The position numbers and the translations under genes were made by a program. This document shows, piece by piece, positions 37,807 to 51,500 of a DNA stretch of 64,000 nucleotides. The stretch is taken from NCBI RefSeq assembly GCF_040581485.1, contig NC_090129.1, positions 25,240,764 to 25,304,763 on the forward strand, written 5' to 3'. Each line of letters starts with the position of its first letter. Within the stretch, counting starts at the first letter, position 1. The stretch comes from Linepithema humile (taxonomy: Eukaryota; Arthropoda; Insecta; Hymenoptera; Formicidae). The notes beneath the pieces are model-generated. The model was not told the DNA's origin, ran no database searches, and saw only the letters and a program-made list of their open reading frames with translations.

Positions 37807-38940
37807 TTAAATAGGAAAGTAACTTTCGACAATGTAGACTAGCGTCAGATGCAGTATGATAACGGAGATATATTCGAACGATAAGGCAGATATGAAATGA
37901 GTTCTTGGCCGCTTACCGTGTGCGAAGTTCGGCGAAGAAAACCGGGTTTATTTTGCATTGAGTTCCAGTCCGTGTCGTTCGCACTGGCTGCAGTTTATAA
38001 TGGACATCTACAGCGAACGCGAACTTCGCATCGTAAACGATTTGTCTCTCTACTTGTACATGCTGTGTTTCTTAAGTGAAGTATGAGTTTGTTCGCGATA
38101 CAACCAAGTCGTTCATGCTTAATTCCGTTTTTATCTCTGCGAATGTTTTGCATATATAAAATATGAAATATTCACGAATAAGCAATTATATCTATTAATT
38201 GTCATCAACATTTTAAATAATATAAAAAGTATTTTAATATAGTATTTATATGTATTTCACAAAAAAGTATTATTTTTTAAGCATTTGGAAAGATATTATC
38301 AGTTACCGTTAAAGTAAAATTAATGCTAATTATGTCATGCTTAGTATATATTTTAATAATTTATTAAAATGAAGATGGTACAATAGTGATATATCAAAGG
38401 GTAAATTATAGAGAGAAAGAGGGTAATTTCTTATGCAGCATGTACATCTCTTTAAGTAAACGTTGAATTAATTGACCCGCGTTAAATTCTTCGCGTACTA
38501 AAACGGCTTGTAAAGATTTCACGGGATAACAGGGTGAAGAGAATTATGGATTACTCTAACTCTCCGTGCATTATAGTTTCATTATGCCGAATTGATACCT
38601 TACACGAAGGTATTTAGACTATGCGCACGGTTCTAACAGATCAATATAATGAGTTTTCTGCACAGCGAACATTTTCTTGCAAAAGCTAGCTGAGTTAGCG
38701 ATCCGATTTTATAACTATGAGATAATAATAATTAAATACATACCAAGGCATTCATTTTGAGGCACGACTTTAGCTTGATATATTCTGCACATTATTTTTG
38801 CTATTAGCCAAACGTTTTTGCAAATATTATAATTCCGTAATTCTTTTTTTCTCGTTGATTATTTAATCTAATCATAAATGATCATAACTAATATGAACAA
38901 ATTGAACAAATTGCTCAAAATACGTATGTTTATAATTCTA
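37807..38940. other. non-coding DNA, no supported gene
   Basis: AT-rich sequence with a small GC-richer part at 37890-38080 whose open frame (about 60 codons) shows no domain and no splice context. Nothing else is recognised. Confidence 0.5.
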
Positions 38941-39274
38941 CACGGAGAAAATTTTATATCAAAAATTATTATGTACGGCAGTAATTGCGGGCCACGAAAG
39001 AATTATAAAAGTTTTTACTATGTTTTTCACATAATGACCATAGTATTTAAACTTATAATTCCTCTTATGGTTCGCAGCTACTGCCGTATCATAGTAATTT
39101 TATATAAAAAATTACTATCATAATAATTTTATATAAAAAATTACTATGATACCAGCAGCAGCTGCGGACCATAAGAGGAATTATAAGTTTAAATACTATG
39201 GTTATTATGTGAAAAACATAAAAAAAATTTTATAATTTCTTTACGGTAATTTCTTATATAAAATTTTCTCCGTG
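38941..39274. mobile_element. 334-bp palindromic MITE flanked by TA (Tc1/mariner-like)
   Basis: The ends are CACGGAGAAAATTTTATAT and its near-exact inverse at 39256-39274. TA stands immediately outside each end (38939-38940 and 39275-39276). The two halves are inverted copies of each other: ACTATG with CATAGT, ATTATAA blocks, and GCAGCTGC-type sequence on either side of the centre. A TTTTATATAAAAAATTACTAT unit is repeated at the middle. TA duplications are known for the Tc1/mariner superfamily. The element has no coding capacity and would be non-autonomous. Confidence 0.85.
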
Positions 39275-39276
39275 TA

Positions 39277-40584
39277 TAATAACAGAAAGAAGTAATAACA
39301 GTACTAAATTTTCGAGTTATATATAATAACAAAATATCAACCACAAATAATCGAATAATCAATATAGCATATGTTATTACGATGTTCAATGTCGAATTAA
39401 TCGATATTGTTATACATATTGTTGTACGTATCTGAATAATACATATCTTCGTTACTAAATAATTTATCCGATTAAATAATAATTAATCTATTTAATCAAC
39501 TCCCACGAGAAATCTGATAATTTTCGCGTAAGTCGCGTTAAACTTACTAACGCTCGAACACAAAACATGTGGTGACGGTTAAGCCGGTAGTAGATAGTAA
39601 ACAAGCTATGCACGCGCCGTTTATTGCAAGCGCATATTGCACGGAGTGCAGCCGAAGTCTTCCGGATTACACTGGTGCGGTTTACGCGCGCTAAATTATA
39701 TATTCACATGTTGGCCCTTAAATTACTTACTCTGCCCGGTATCGTCGTACATCGCATATTATCGTATATACATCCGCGAAATGTTTGTCAACACTTCCTG
39801 TAAAATCCATTTTATTTCATTAGCTTTGGGTCTGACAAGTTTTAGCGCTAAAATTCTATCCGCGATAATTCTCTGAACTTTGATAGACTTTGAAAGAGAG
39901 TTGTGCAGCCTACTGCAATCTACCGAAAAATTCAGAATTATAGTTGGATTTCACAAATGTTTTTATACCTGAAAATTTTACAAATTTTACAAATTTCTCA
40001 TAATGTTAAAAATTATGATGAAATTATTTGAAATAGTCCAGACAAAATGATTCAAAGTGTTGGATGAATCAGTTGGATAAAACACGTCTATTTTTACGAA
40101 AATTACATTTACGTAGATAAATGATAAATTTATCTCTATACAGATAAATCATTTCTTTCAGATCTAATTTTTCGTCTTTTTGACATCTCTTCGTACAATG
40201 TGATATATGACTCGTGCTTTTCAGAAAGGGCAAAATCAACATACATCAATAGCCCATTAGTGTGTCACAATTTTCTTCTTTTAGCCTAATTGTACTCGCA
40301 GATTGGCTCCATTTAATTGCGCTCTTTTCTATTTCTTACGAATTACGTCAACTCCGTTCCGCTTTGTATATACTATTTAATTTGAATTATGGATTAACCA
40401 CAACCGACGACGATGACGACGTTCCATCGTCGTCCGCGTTTCGACGGGCGTCGATGAAAAGTCGATCGATCTTCGTAGGGGTGGATCGACGACGACGGAA
40501 AGCCTCTCTTTTCGAAACACGGTCCATCCTTCTCGGGCAACCGGCAACCACCCCCGTTGACAGCGCCTGCGCTTCGATGCCTCC
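39277..40584. other. upstream flank of the 40.6-kb promoter
   Basis: AT-rich to about 40380, then GC- and CpG-rich. I see no coding exon. The GC-rich part from 40395 to 40584 has frames open on both strands and probably represents proximal promoter DNA. Confidence 0.4.
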
Positions 40585-40650
40585 TATAAGAGACTGAACG
40601 CCGCTCGCACCGATTTCAGTCTGCCCCGCGGTACCGGTGCCGCGGACGTT
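40585..40650 (+). promoter_or_regulatory. candidate core promoter (TATA-like box, initiator, DPE-like motif)
   Basis: TATAAGAG begins at 40585. The initiator-like TTTCAGTC places the start A at 40618, 33 bp downstream, close to the usual TATA spacing. GGACGT at 40644-40649 matches the arthropod DPE consensus but sits at +27, one base short of the strict +28 position. The combination lies at the upstream side of a CpG-rich block. No coding sequence was found downstream inside the window, so the gene it would serve is unknown. Confidence 0.45.
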
Positions 40651-41150
40651 GTTACGCGTCGTCACGGATAGCTCCCTTCGAGGACGATACTCCCGTCATG
40701 ATGCTCTCCGGTCTCGACTGAGAGCGAGAGAGATAAAGAGAGAGAAAGAGAGAGCGAGCGGCCGAGAAGAGCTCCTCTTTTCCTCCCCCTTACCCTCCCG
40801 CTACCGTGATAAGCCAAGCAGCGTCGCCGACGTCAGCAACGACGTTGCTTCTGGACGACCAGCGTACGTTGGCATAAAAAGAGAACGACAGCATTACGAA
40901 CGAGCAGTAGTTCTGCTCGTTGTTGCGCGGACGTGGCGGTGGCGGCTCCTCGGGATTACTCTCCGCGGAACCCCCCCTCTGCGCGGCATGTGGATGTGCC
41001 CTATATGTGTGTTATTTAATAGTGTACGCGGACTCTTATGGTGATGTTTCTCTCTTCTTTTGCGTTGCTAAATAGTGGGATCGTGGACGGAAACGGAGCG
41101 CGATCGCTTTTCGGTGTTCGATAGCGGATATGCGACTACTTGATTGGTAA
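40618..41150 (+). other. possible untranslated first exon (5' leader)
   Basis: GC- and CpG-rich sequence follows the candidate initiator, with short upstream frames only (for example ATGATGCTCTCC then a stop at about 40697-40720). A purine-rich GA tract is at 40719-40757. A donor-like TTG|GTAAAC stands near 41145, after which the sequence turns AT-rich, as expected for a leader exon followed by an intron. This is an inference; transcript data would decide. Confidence 0.3.
40719..40757. repeat. GA-rich purine tract
   Basis: An imperfect (GA)n run just downstream of the candidate start site. In insects GA repeats near promoters can bind GAGA-type factors, which makes the position notable. Confidence 0.75.
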
Positions 41151-43249
41151 ACCTTGGACGGAAGCTGTCTTTGGCTGTTGTGTTTTGCGCGATGAATATT
41201 TCTTCTTTTGTTCTCTTATGGTGGATGATGCCGCTGTTCTTCTTTTCATTGCTGCTCGATGGATGGATCTTCTTTTTGTATTGTCGTTTTTTTGATGCTA
41301 GATGTCGATTTTGTTATTCTTTCTTATTTGTCAAGCGATGAATGAAGTTGTTCGATGGCGGAATAATAGTTTTATGTTGCTGTATGATGAATCACTTTGT
41401 TAGTTGGATATTTTATGTGAAACCTAATTTAATAGTTAATTAGCCGAATTTATTTATTTTTTAAATAAAAATTAATGATTTGACTAACGTTTAAACAAAC
41501 GAAAATATTTTATAATTAAGACAAGACATACTATTTTAAATATGTTTTGTTCTTCAGGAAATCACTATGTATTGATACAGAAATGAATATTAAATATTTT
41601 ATTTAATTCCATTAAAATTATTCAAAGAACCATGTCATCTAAACATTTATACGCTGAATACGGAAAATTTCTCATTTCTAGCATACATTTAACTGTTACA
41701 AACTTCTTGTATTTGCAAGAACAGCAGTTTCTAATGAATTAACTTGGTTAATTAAAACACAATTAAACTCTTACTTTCACGCAGACTATCCTTCAGCTTA
41801 ATACGAGATCACGTTGTTATGCAGTAAAGAGATTTAACTTTTTCTCCATTTTTGTTGGTTGCGTCGCTGAGAGATTCAAGGAAATAGGATGTCGGAGCAG
41901 TCTCTCTCTATTCTAGCCGGGGAAACTAGAGAGTGGATAGGGATGATGGTGCATTTGGCGCGGGCGTTTGTATCTCGTTGATGTCGCCGCTGCCTGGTGC
42001 AGTAAATGCGAGGACGTAGTGCTCGCTCCTCGTTTTGTCGCGATACGCGCACCAGCTTCCGCGATGCTTAACGTATTAACCGCGATGTCGGTTGTGTTGA
42101 TATCGCTTGCATTCGCCAACTTTTTCGAATAAATTCGTCATGCGGAACGTCCGGTGGCGCGTGGCTATTGGTTGAAGAGAGAGAGATTCGTTTCTGTGAT
42201 TCCGTATGTATTCTGTATTTCCAGCTTTAAATGATAAATGACATCCATGAAATAAATTTATTCCTTTACTCGAATTTAGGTCATAGTCTCTTTGATAGAT
42301 TTATAGTTTGAAGTCATTCGTTCTAAGTTAAAAATATTCGTTGAAAGTCAAATAGATATCTCAATATTTTCCTATCATTCTTGCGAATGATATAATGGCG
42401 AGATTTAAGAGCTAAAATCTTATTTGATCTGATGAAATCGCGGAGGAAGTCAGCGTATTTTATTTTCGCAATCCGCCTCGGCATAAACATCGCAACATCT
42501 CGATGAACTTGAGCAGTATTTTTGCTATAGATTTTAGCTAAAAAACAAAAGTGGATCGCGCATAAACGAAGGAAGCTTTGTTTATCGAGAAACTATCAGT
42601 AAGCGGTAAAATATCGTTGCAGGATATCAATTGCATGAGAAAGCATCGCATTGCAAAAATGGTTTAATGGCGTTTTGTTTTCCTTCGAATTGAGTTTATT
42701 GATTACGAGAGTCGAGAAAAGTTAGAGCCTTAATTCAGAAGATCCGTGTATTTTCTAAAATGTTTATGCTAACATCATTTTTGATAAAGTTTAAAAAATC
42801 TAAAAGATAATAATTAAATTAAAATGACGAATAATTAATAAAACGAGAGGAAAATCGTTCTTGCTTACGTTTCTAACGGACGATTGCGCTAGTTGCTAAT
42901 TTTAGAACTTTCGTCAGCATGCAATTCAGCTTGCCATGAATTCCAACTATTGCATGCGACATGCATGTATGTGCCCTTCCTTGATACAACGACACGTCTA
43001 AATGCACGCTGACAGGTGCCAATTTAATATCCCTTTGTGCATTTCGCGATATGATATTCAAGGAGAAAACATCTCAGGAAATTGATAGTAATCTGCCTTT
43101 GCGCTCTGCCCTTGCACTAGTAGCGCTGTTGCGTCTACGAGAAAATGTAATTGAAACAATCGCGATCGAATCGATAACGTCGAAGCTTGGTTTCCATCAA
43201 GCACTTGGAACGTTTATAATTTATATACTTCATGGAGGTAAGCATAATT
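41151..43249. other. non-coding DNA, no supported gene
   Basis: Mixed composition. The stretch 41860-42170 is GC-richer, with an open frame on the minus strand that starts at a TTG and has no ATG. I do not regard it as coding. If the 40.6-kb promoter is real, this is likely to be intron. Confidence 0.45.
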
Positions 43250-43675
43250 CATTGAAATGGGAAGACCTGAAAGCGTCGATATTCTAAATAAAGTACGCTT
43301 TATGCGATATACGTGAGCATAAGAAATCATGTATTTCCTACGGATTGCTTGGGAATATGCAATTGATTTATACTTGGCAAAAATTTCAACGCATTTCTTC
43401 CTCGAACTTTTTAATACAACACAAGATTCAATACATACAGAGTGTCTGTTTAGCAGAATAAGTCATTGAAATAGTAAGACCTGTAGACGCCGATATTTTA
43501 AAGAAAGTGCATTTTATGCGATATACGTGAACTACATAAATTGACTTTGCGAAACGTGCATCTTCTACAGATTACTTGGAAACATGCAATTGATTTATAT
43601 TTAGCAAAAATTTTAACTTTTTCCACAACTCTTAATATTCAACTCCAATATTTGTATATAAAGTATCCATTTTAT
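43250..43675. repeat. two diverged tandem copies of a ~214-bp unit
   Basis: CATTGAAAT followed by AAGACCTG, CGATATT, TTTATGCGATATACGTGA, ATGCAATTGATTTATA and GCAAAAATTT occurs in the same order from 43250 and again from 43464. The copies differ by many substitutions and small indels, so the duplication is old. It contains no open frame shared by both copies. Confidence 0.75.
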
Positions 43676-46600
43676 AGTGTTCAAAAATTTCTTGATAAAA
43701 AAGTTTATTAATTAAATTAAACTACTATTAGAAAAAAATTAATTAGAAATGAATCATATTGTTTAAATAAATAATGAATGTAGAGAAATGTATTTATGTA
43801 CACGCCTTATCTTATTTGATAAAATTTTTTATATTGACTTATATCAAAATTAAATTAGATAGCTCATGCGTAATTGTGATAAAAAGCTTCTTTATTTATT
43901 TATTCTAATGTTAATACATCTGCGTAAACAAAATATATAAAAAAATTTATGTTATCAGATTTTGATGACTTTTGTCATATGTATGCATTGTGCAGCTTGG
44001 AGTATGCAGAAATTTATTGTATACGACAGATACTAACATCGCATATGCAACAGTAATGCGCGGCGGGAGAAATATGCCTGAGTAACCATAAGTCGCTACG
44101 CCCATCCACGCCGAAAATTATTTATGACTTTGCCAAACATGCATGCTATAATGGTTGATTCATCACGTAAAAATTTCGTGATAAAATTTCACGTAAAAAC
44201 ACAATATAAATGCAAATATTTTTAGCTTAGTTTTAGCGTAATACTGTTAAATAGAAACAAATTTATTTTGCGTATTTATATTTTGCACAGGATTAAGAAG
44301 TCTGGTTTAAAATTCTTGTTGCACGTGTGTAAAAATTCTCTTAAGTTATTTATATTTTTTTACATTTGACGTACTTCTATTGGCATATTTTGTTTTCACA
44401 ATTGTAACATTAATATACGCGAGGCGTAATAATTTAACTTAAATAACGCGATGAGAAAGTAAAAATTTAATATTTGTTTACTATTCCATTGATTCCGTAA
44501 TTTCTATAAATATTCTTGAACTTTTGATAGTGTGGAAAAAGAAATAGTAGTTTTATATAATTAACGAGCTGTGCGAGAACAGCCATTACGTCGCGAACGT
44601 TGTGCAGAGTAATAAGATAGAATAGTAAAGCAGCCTTTGGAAAGAGATGCATCGTTGCCGAGGGAAGCCTCGCGCTGTACGAATTCGATAGGGAGACTTT
44701 GGAGAGACATTTACCGGTTTTATGAAGATGCATGGAAGTTGCCAATTCCGGTATCGGTCCGGTAAATTTTGATCAGGACAATGTTAATCTTTGGAACGGC
44801 TATCATTCGGTACGATCGTGGACTTGAAACGAGATGAGGTCGAAGGCCGAGTTAAATCTCCGCTAAACCACTTAGCGATTGCCGTGAGAGAATTCGCTTT
44901 GCGATTCCACTCGCCTTCCCTTCGGATCAGCGATCTCATATTGGAGCAGTCGAGCCAGTGGTGAGGAAAATGATGGGTTTACACCCAAGTGGATTAAAAT
45001 GAAAATTACTTCAAATACGATCCAAAATTTATAAGATCCATTTCAAACATAATTTCACGTCAATACTTCGAATATCTACAATTCATAATATATAAGTATT
45101 TAAATTAATATTTTTTTAATAATAATTATTTTAAAGTATAGTTTAGTATTATACTTCTCGATGTGTTAATTGTATAAATTCTATATAAAATATTTTATTT
45201 TAAAGTTTTAAAGTGTTTACAAATTTTATCCGAAATAAAATTAAACAGTTTTAAGACTCGATAAAATGGCATAAAATTTACAAGTTTTGCCTCTAATATT
45301 ACTGAAAAATTAACATAAAAATTTGTTTATTTCCCAGCGTATTTGAAGTAATACTTAAAATTCACACATATACATATATATCAACCGTGTCCTTTAAATG
45401 TCAAAGTTGGGCAATGATTGATTGGAATTTTTCCGTCGCGCTTGGTTGTACAGAATAATAGTGATACGTTGAAAACGCACGATCGCGATCGTAGATTTTA
45501 GTTTGTATTGGAATGTGCAAATTTATCTTCAAGGTTGGACAGTGCACGAGCAAGCAATTCGCATAAATTCGCGCACTGCACACCAGTATGTACGTCACGC
45601 AAAAGCACATGTACGCAAACTATCTCCCGAAATAACTCCTCCTGAAGAGATAGAGAGGCGCGGAGTTTCTTTCAGTGCCTCGTGTCCCAGTACTACACCA
45701 TAATGTAACGCGACAGATAATAATGTAACGACATGAGTTTCTTCGCGCGACATCTCCGCAAAATTTATGCGACCGTCACCGCTCCACTTGCAATATCGCA
45801 TCTCCAATTTGTTGCATCGTCGCACTCTTGTTTCGTTCTACGTTCAGCATTTTATAAAGATTAACACGCAAAATGGGATTCAAAGCGAAAATTTAATTAT
45901 TCTTTTAACGTGCGTAACGATGCATTTTACGCGATTATTGCGTGTACATATTGTGCTCGCGCCAATCCAATGCACCATCGCTTTACGCATCTATAAATCG
46001 GTCTTTAATATCGAATTAGACGAGGCAGGCCTGCGATCGTTAAAGCGACATGAATATCGATTGTTATAGATAATAGCAAAACAGTTGGCGAAGCAACGGT
46101 GGGCGCATAATAGCTAATCATTGCTTGGATTAATTCGTAGCGTGGATTTAACACTCATGCCGGCATTAGCGATTGCAGAACTTGTATTTCTATATAAACT
46201 GCAAGCGCTCAAATGTAATGATATTCTCGCGGTTTCATAGTTGCATTTAAATTCGACAGTTTCTGAACTTTCGTGTTTTTGCAACTGTTGGCTCAGCGAA
46301 ATCGTTAACCATTCCGTCAAAAATAGTCGAGCAAGAATATTCGGCACGTTAATATGCAAATTAGCAAAATATACAAAAAGTGCATAGGTAATTCAAAATG
46401 GAGGAGATTCCTTTTGTTTGCATCCGGCATAAATTTGAATTTTTTATCGGTGAATTTTTTATCAACTCTCTATCTCGTGGTTGGCGATAGAATCTCATGT
46501 GACATGATAACTTATGTAAACCCGGATTTCATTGCATTTACATTTGTATTTGCATCATTCGCGCAATATACATATTTGAACTCTCATAATAAATTGTCAT

Positions 46601-48500
46601 ATGGTGCTGTTAACTATTTTAAATTTGCTGTACTAATATTTGAAATAATGCCGTAGCAATAAATTCAGATTTATCGATAAAACTGATGAAAAATTATTAA
46701 ATATATCGATGATGAGTTTTATACAATTGCGCTATCAAGAAAATCAATCTCGTTAAGTAACACAAAGTTTTCCGTGCAACTAAATTTGAGATAAAATTAT
46801 CAGTTTGAATCTTTTTAATACTTTTTTTCGCTTGAATATTATTATTAACAAAACTTAAAAATTGCTGAGCTATTAGAGATATGAATAAAAACCGAAAAAA
46901 AACTGATATTAGTATACAAAATTTCACATGCTACACAAATTTTTAATAATTAGTGATATAAATAAATTAATATTATTACCTTATGCTCGACGATATTCTA
47001 CCACTGCAGTTACAAAGTCGTAGTTCTGGCAATCTCGACGATTATATTGAAAATTTCTTACAACTAATTTTAACTATAGCTCATGATTTTTAGAATCGGT
47101 AGAATAGGCCGTTGTACGAATTTTTACGAGTTTTTATAATGGGATTAAAGTTAATTCGAACCAATCACGAAGTTCGCCAGTAATCAGCCGTGCAAAGGTT
47201 CCTCGTCTTAGAATTTCCAAGCTGAATTTTCAGTTTGCGATCACGCGGAAAGTCGCTTAAGATCGAGACTGAAGTAATTGGAGAGTTATTCATGTCAGTA
47301 TATATGTGTGTGTGTGTATGTGTGCGAAAGTTAAATTAATAGCCTCAGTTAGTCAGTTTCACATAGAATAAATTTCGCCAAGGAATAAATTTGTATAAAT
47401 TTACTTACCTTATTACTTATTTGCCTTTATTTTTATTCTTCTTACTAATTCATTTTGGCACTTTTAGATGCCAAGCAGTATTTAAAGGAATTTTATCTTT
47501 AGATCATTTATATCTTCACAGGAAGTAGCGCAGAAAATAAATAAAAATCGCCATTCAAAGGCTACGAGTATATTTAGCACGTTGTAAAATAAAGTACACT
47601 TTGGCTTATTACTTTAAACGCTTTTTGAAAATTTTAAAGCGCTATTAACCAGTATTGAATTAATGAAAGAACAAGAATCGTTATTATCGTCATATGTCAT
47701 AAAAATCAAAGGAAAAAGTTACAGAAATATAAAACTTTATGTGCTATAAAATTATGCACATAAAGATTAGAATACACTATTTGTTATTCATTTACGCTAA
47801 TTCATATTACTATTCCGAAAAATTAGATTTTGTTTTTCGAATAAAATATTCTGCGATAAGAAACGCACTTTGTTGCAATTAAACAATGATATCTTGCTTG
47901 AACGTGTCGTCGCCAGTAGTAACGACCGACGCCAATCTCGCTCGTTATGCATTTCGCGCCCATCGGAAATTTACCAGCCCCATAATCGTCTCGATGCAAA
48001 TGCAAATGCAAAACACAGCTGATACGCTCGCTTTAGGCGAGGACAGGGATTGAAATGTGGCTTCGAACAAGTGCATCGTGCTAGGCGCTTACTGGACATG
48101 ATCGCAGATAAATCGCTAGTGGATAATAATTGCCTGTCAACTTTAATTAACATTAAGTTCATGCGCTGCAATTTTATCGACGAAATGAGATTCAAATACA
48201 ATCAACAGCAGAAATTATGAATTAAGGTTGCAGGCGAGAATAAGATATTCGTGAAGCAATATTAAATATCAAGCTGACTTTTTTTATGGAAATTGTGATT
48301 AAATATTATCTAGAAAAATAGTCAGTGTTCGTAGAATGATTCTATGGATAATTAAAAATATGATAATAAGTGGAATTCAGAACAATAGATAAAATTTTTT
48401 ATCTAGTTATTTGTATATATATTCAATATATTAGAGATACTTTACAAAAATTTGATATTATCTTTGAAATTTATAGAATTATAAATAACCGTTAACATTT
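43676..48500. other. non-coding DNA, no supported gene
   Basis: AT-rich stretches alternate with more complex patches at 44560-44960, 45400-46300, 47000-47260 and 47870-48190. Frames are short, without domain features or matched splice sites. A (TG)n run is at 47305-47324. Confidence 0.45.
47305..47324. repeat. (TG)n microsatellite
   Basis: TGTG run interrupted by one TA, directly visible. Confidence 0.85.
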
Positions 48501-51500
48501 TCATAAGCGATACACATTGTTATGATAAAAGCAGCTTTCAAACTGAATAACTAGATAATTTGCAAAGCGTCTTAATAATATATTATGCTTGTATTGAATC
48601 GATCAGGCAAAGAGAAACATCTTGTGGCGGCAAGACGTCCTCCAATTATTCGCGGATTAAACATCATGTAGTTTCGAGGCGGACGTTGCAGTTGCATGGC
48701 CGCACCGCATTTCCGCAAACAGGCCGCACGTTGCATGGGACGCATAACTCGTCGTTGCACGTCCGGCCAAAATGGAGCCGCGTGTATATCGATTATGGCA
48801 TTTCGTCTCAAGTTTCCGGGAGCCGCTGAACTATCTCACTCCAGCTCCAAAGCAATGCATATCAAAGTGGCCGCATTTCGATAAAAGCTCTTAATCCTCC
48901 AGTGCGCTCCTTGCGATATTCTCGGATATCGGCGTCATCATTTTCAAAAGTTCAAAGCCGCTTATTGCATAAAAAGGGCAGAAAAATAATGATGGGCTTT
49001 GCCGGTAAATGAAAATTTTTAACGCTCCTCTCACGAGAGGGAAATTTAATGTTATGCACCGGGAATTGAAATGTTCTGTATCTAAATTTTATTTTTGCAT
49101 TAATCACTTAATAAGGGAATAATAATTGTTTTATTTAATACATGAATTGATTTCTAATTTGTAATCGTCCTTATTATACAATTGCATTACGAGACATCAG
49201 CTAATCTATGCGTGCAGCTAATTGCATTATTTATCAGCAATTAATCATGTTACTTTAAATTAAAAATGTTTATATTCAATATTTAAATCTTCAAGTATTT
49301 ATATTCTACATAACAATATCAGAAAGAAAAGTTTATTAAATTAAATTTTTTTTGTGTAATGTAGCAAGGAAAAAAACGATTTTATCGGAACATTGTGTGC
49401 TTATACGTGTGCATTTACGGGCAGTTAAAAGCAAAGCCGTATAATGTCGAGCTACAGCAACTATTAACACTTTTTGTAGACGCTTTGATCATCGTCGTAA
49501 TCCTTCAGCAACAGTATCATTTATAACACTCATTAATTTCTGATTTGCTTTGCACACTCAACGGTTCAATAACAACTCGATTTAACTCGCAGCCGAATTT
49601 ATTCCTAGTTTGCGCCGTCGCTGATCGTTTTACCGTGTGCACTCAGATTTCGTTCATCAAGCGATCAAAAGGGAACAAAAGATCGATTTATCTCGAATAG
49701 AATCAGCGCTAGTGCTCGCATGTGCTGTAGCTTCGTCATGCTGAAAATTTCCCGGAAGCGATGAGTAAATAATTGAGGTCACACCATTATGTTATCTTTA
49801 TCAGAATGTACGCAGAAGTTAAATTAGCATAAACATTGTAATAGTAAAAGGAATTATATTTTGAAAAAGTTATAAAAAATGATTCACAAAGCCGCGCGCT
49901 TACGTCAATATAAAATCATATCTAATATATTATTTTCGTGTTTTTAGAGTATATAATATATACAATAAATGGAATAAAATAGAATAATATAATTCTGCAA
50001 AATTTTGCTCGTATTGCTTTTGTTAAATGTAAATTTGTTACAAAACGTACATGTCAACATATCGCTTTTATATTGTTTCATATTTTGCGTATAACAAGTA
50101 TGTTTGATAAATAATTCATAAGCCATTTTAGATTGAAGTAAATTATTTTATTCTAAATCGTGTTAAAATAAGTACACTGTATAAACTTGTGCTCATGCCA
50201 TACTTTAATTTGTTGGGCCTTGAAAGTTATGCCATTAACTTATGCCATTGATAAATGACATATACGATGACACGGAGGAAGACTAATGTGTTACAAAACA
50301 GGAGGAGACTTTCGCTACTCTATCTATAAGTAAATCCGTCGCCAGTTTTCATAGTTCATGAAAGGTAGTGCTTTTCGGTTTATTTGAAGGGAAATCGTGG
50401 TTCGTATATTATCCGCTATTCTCTTCGCTCGACTTGGACGTCCATTCTCATTTTAATGTTATTCTTCGCTTATCTCATATCTGTGAAATAATCCACTATA
50501 ATACGAGATTATAAATCCGGCTCTATATAATTTCGCTGGCCTCATTAATTATTACAGCTGACTACACGCATTTTATTAATACTGAATTACCAAGATTCCT
50601 GAAATAATGACTATTTTCTCGCATCTCTTCATAATCTCTGGATTACGTAAAAATATTGAATATTAATCTCCAAACTGCAATTTAATTTTCTGATTTTCAT
50701 GACACAAAATTTTCAATAATGTGTTTACTGCAATCATTATTATTATTGTAATAATGCACATCAAATAACGTAGCTCTTTTAGATGAATTCTTGATTTATT
50801 TGCAAATAAAAATATTATATCAATTTAACGCAACGTGAGTATTTTATGATGTCTCTTGTACATAATACATTTTTATATTTTAAAATAAATAATAGTTTTT
50901 TCTAACATACATTATTTAAAAAATTAATTATTATCTAGTTTGTTTTTATTGTATTTATTTATAAGTGATTTCTTTCATATGCCACACAATATGATTGGTT
51001 ATAAAATATATATTGATTTTAAGTGACTAAATACGATTTTAAGCGAATAAATCTCATATATATCTAAATTGCATGTAATTACAATTATATTTTATTACTA
51101 AAGTCATAATTTTGCATCTAACGATGCATCATGTTATAATTAAAGTATGTATTATTTTGTAACATAATGCCATTTACATAATGGATAATGTACCGTTGCA
51201 TAATATAATTTAACTTAGCACATGATAACAAAACAAGTAATGCAATCAAAATTATTAAACATCATATTTACATACGCTTTTAAGTTGCATTTAAAGTTAC
51301 TAATCGTTGCTCTACACTGCTGTTATTTCATCTTAATAGAAAACAACGTGCTACATACGCAACCGATCGCAGATTAATGTCGCTAACGTTAAATTCTGTC
51401 GCGCTGATCGTGAACTGCTGCAATTATCGGCGGGACGACGCAGGAAATTGAAATCGGCCGGCGCTCGCTTGAAACACGAACGCGAATTCTGCTCCACGTC

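Noticed and set aside
40262..41044. Several 90-135-codon open frames on both strands
   Set aside because: They overlap the candidate promoter and leader and have no domain or shared register; better explained by composition.
41913..42119. 68-codon minus-strand frame with protein-like composition
   Set aside because: It begins at TTG with no ATG, lacks a supported acceptor, and resembles no family.
47150..47185. GGTTCGAAT on the minus strand, resembling a tRNA T-loop
   Set aside because: No matching acceptor stem, D-arm or anticodon arm could be found around it.
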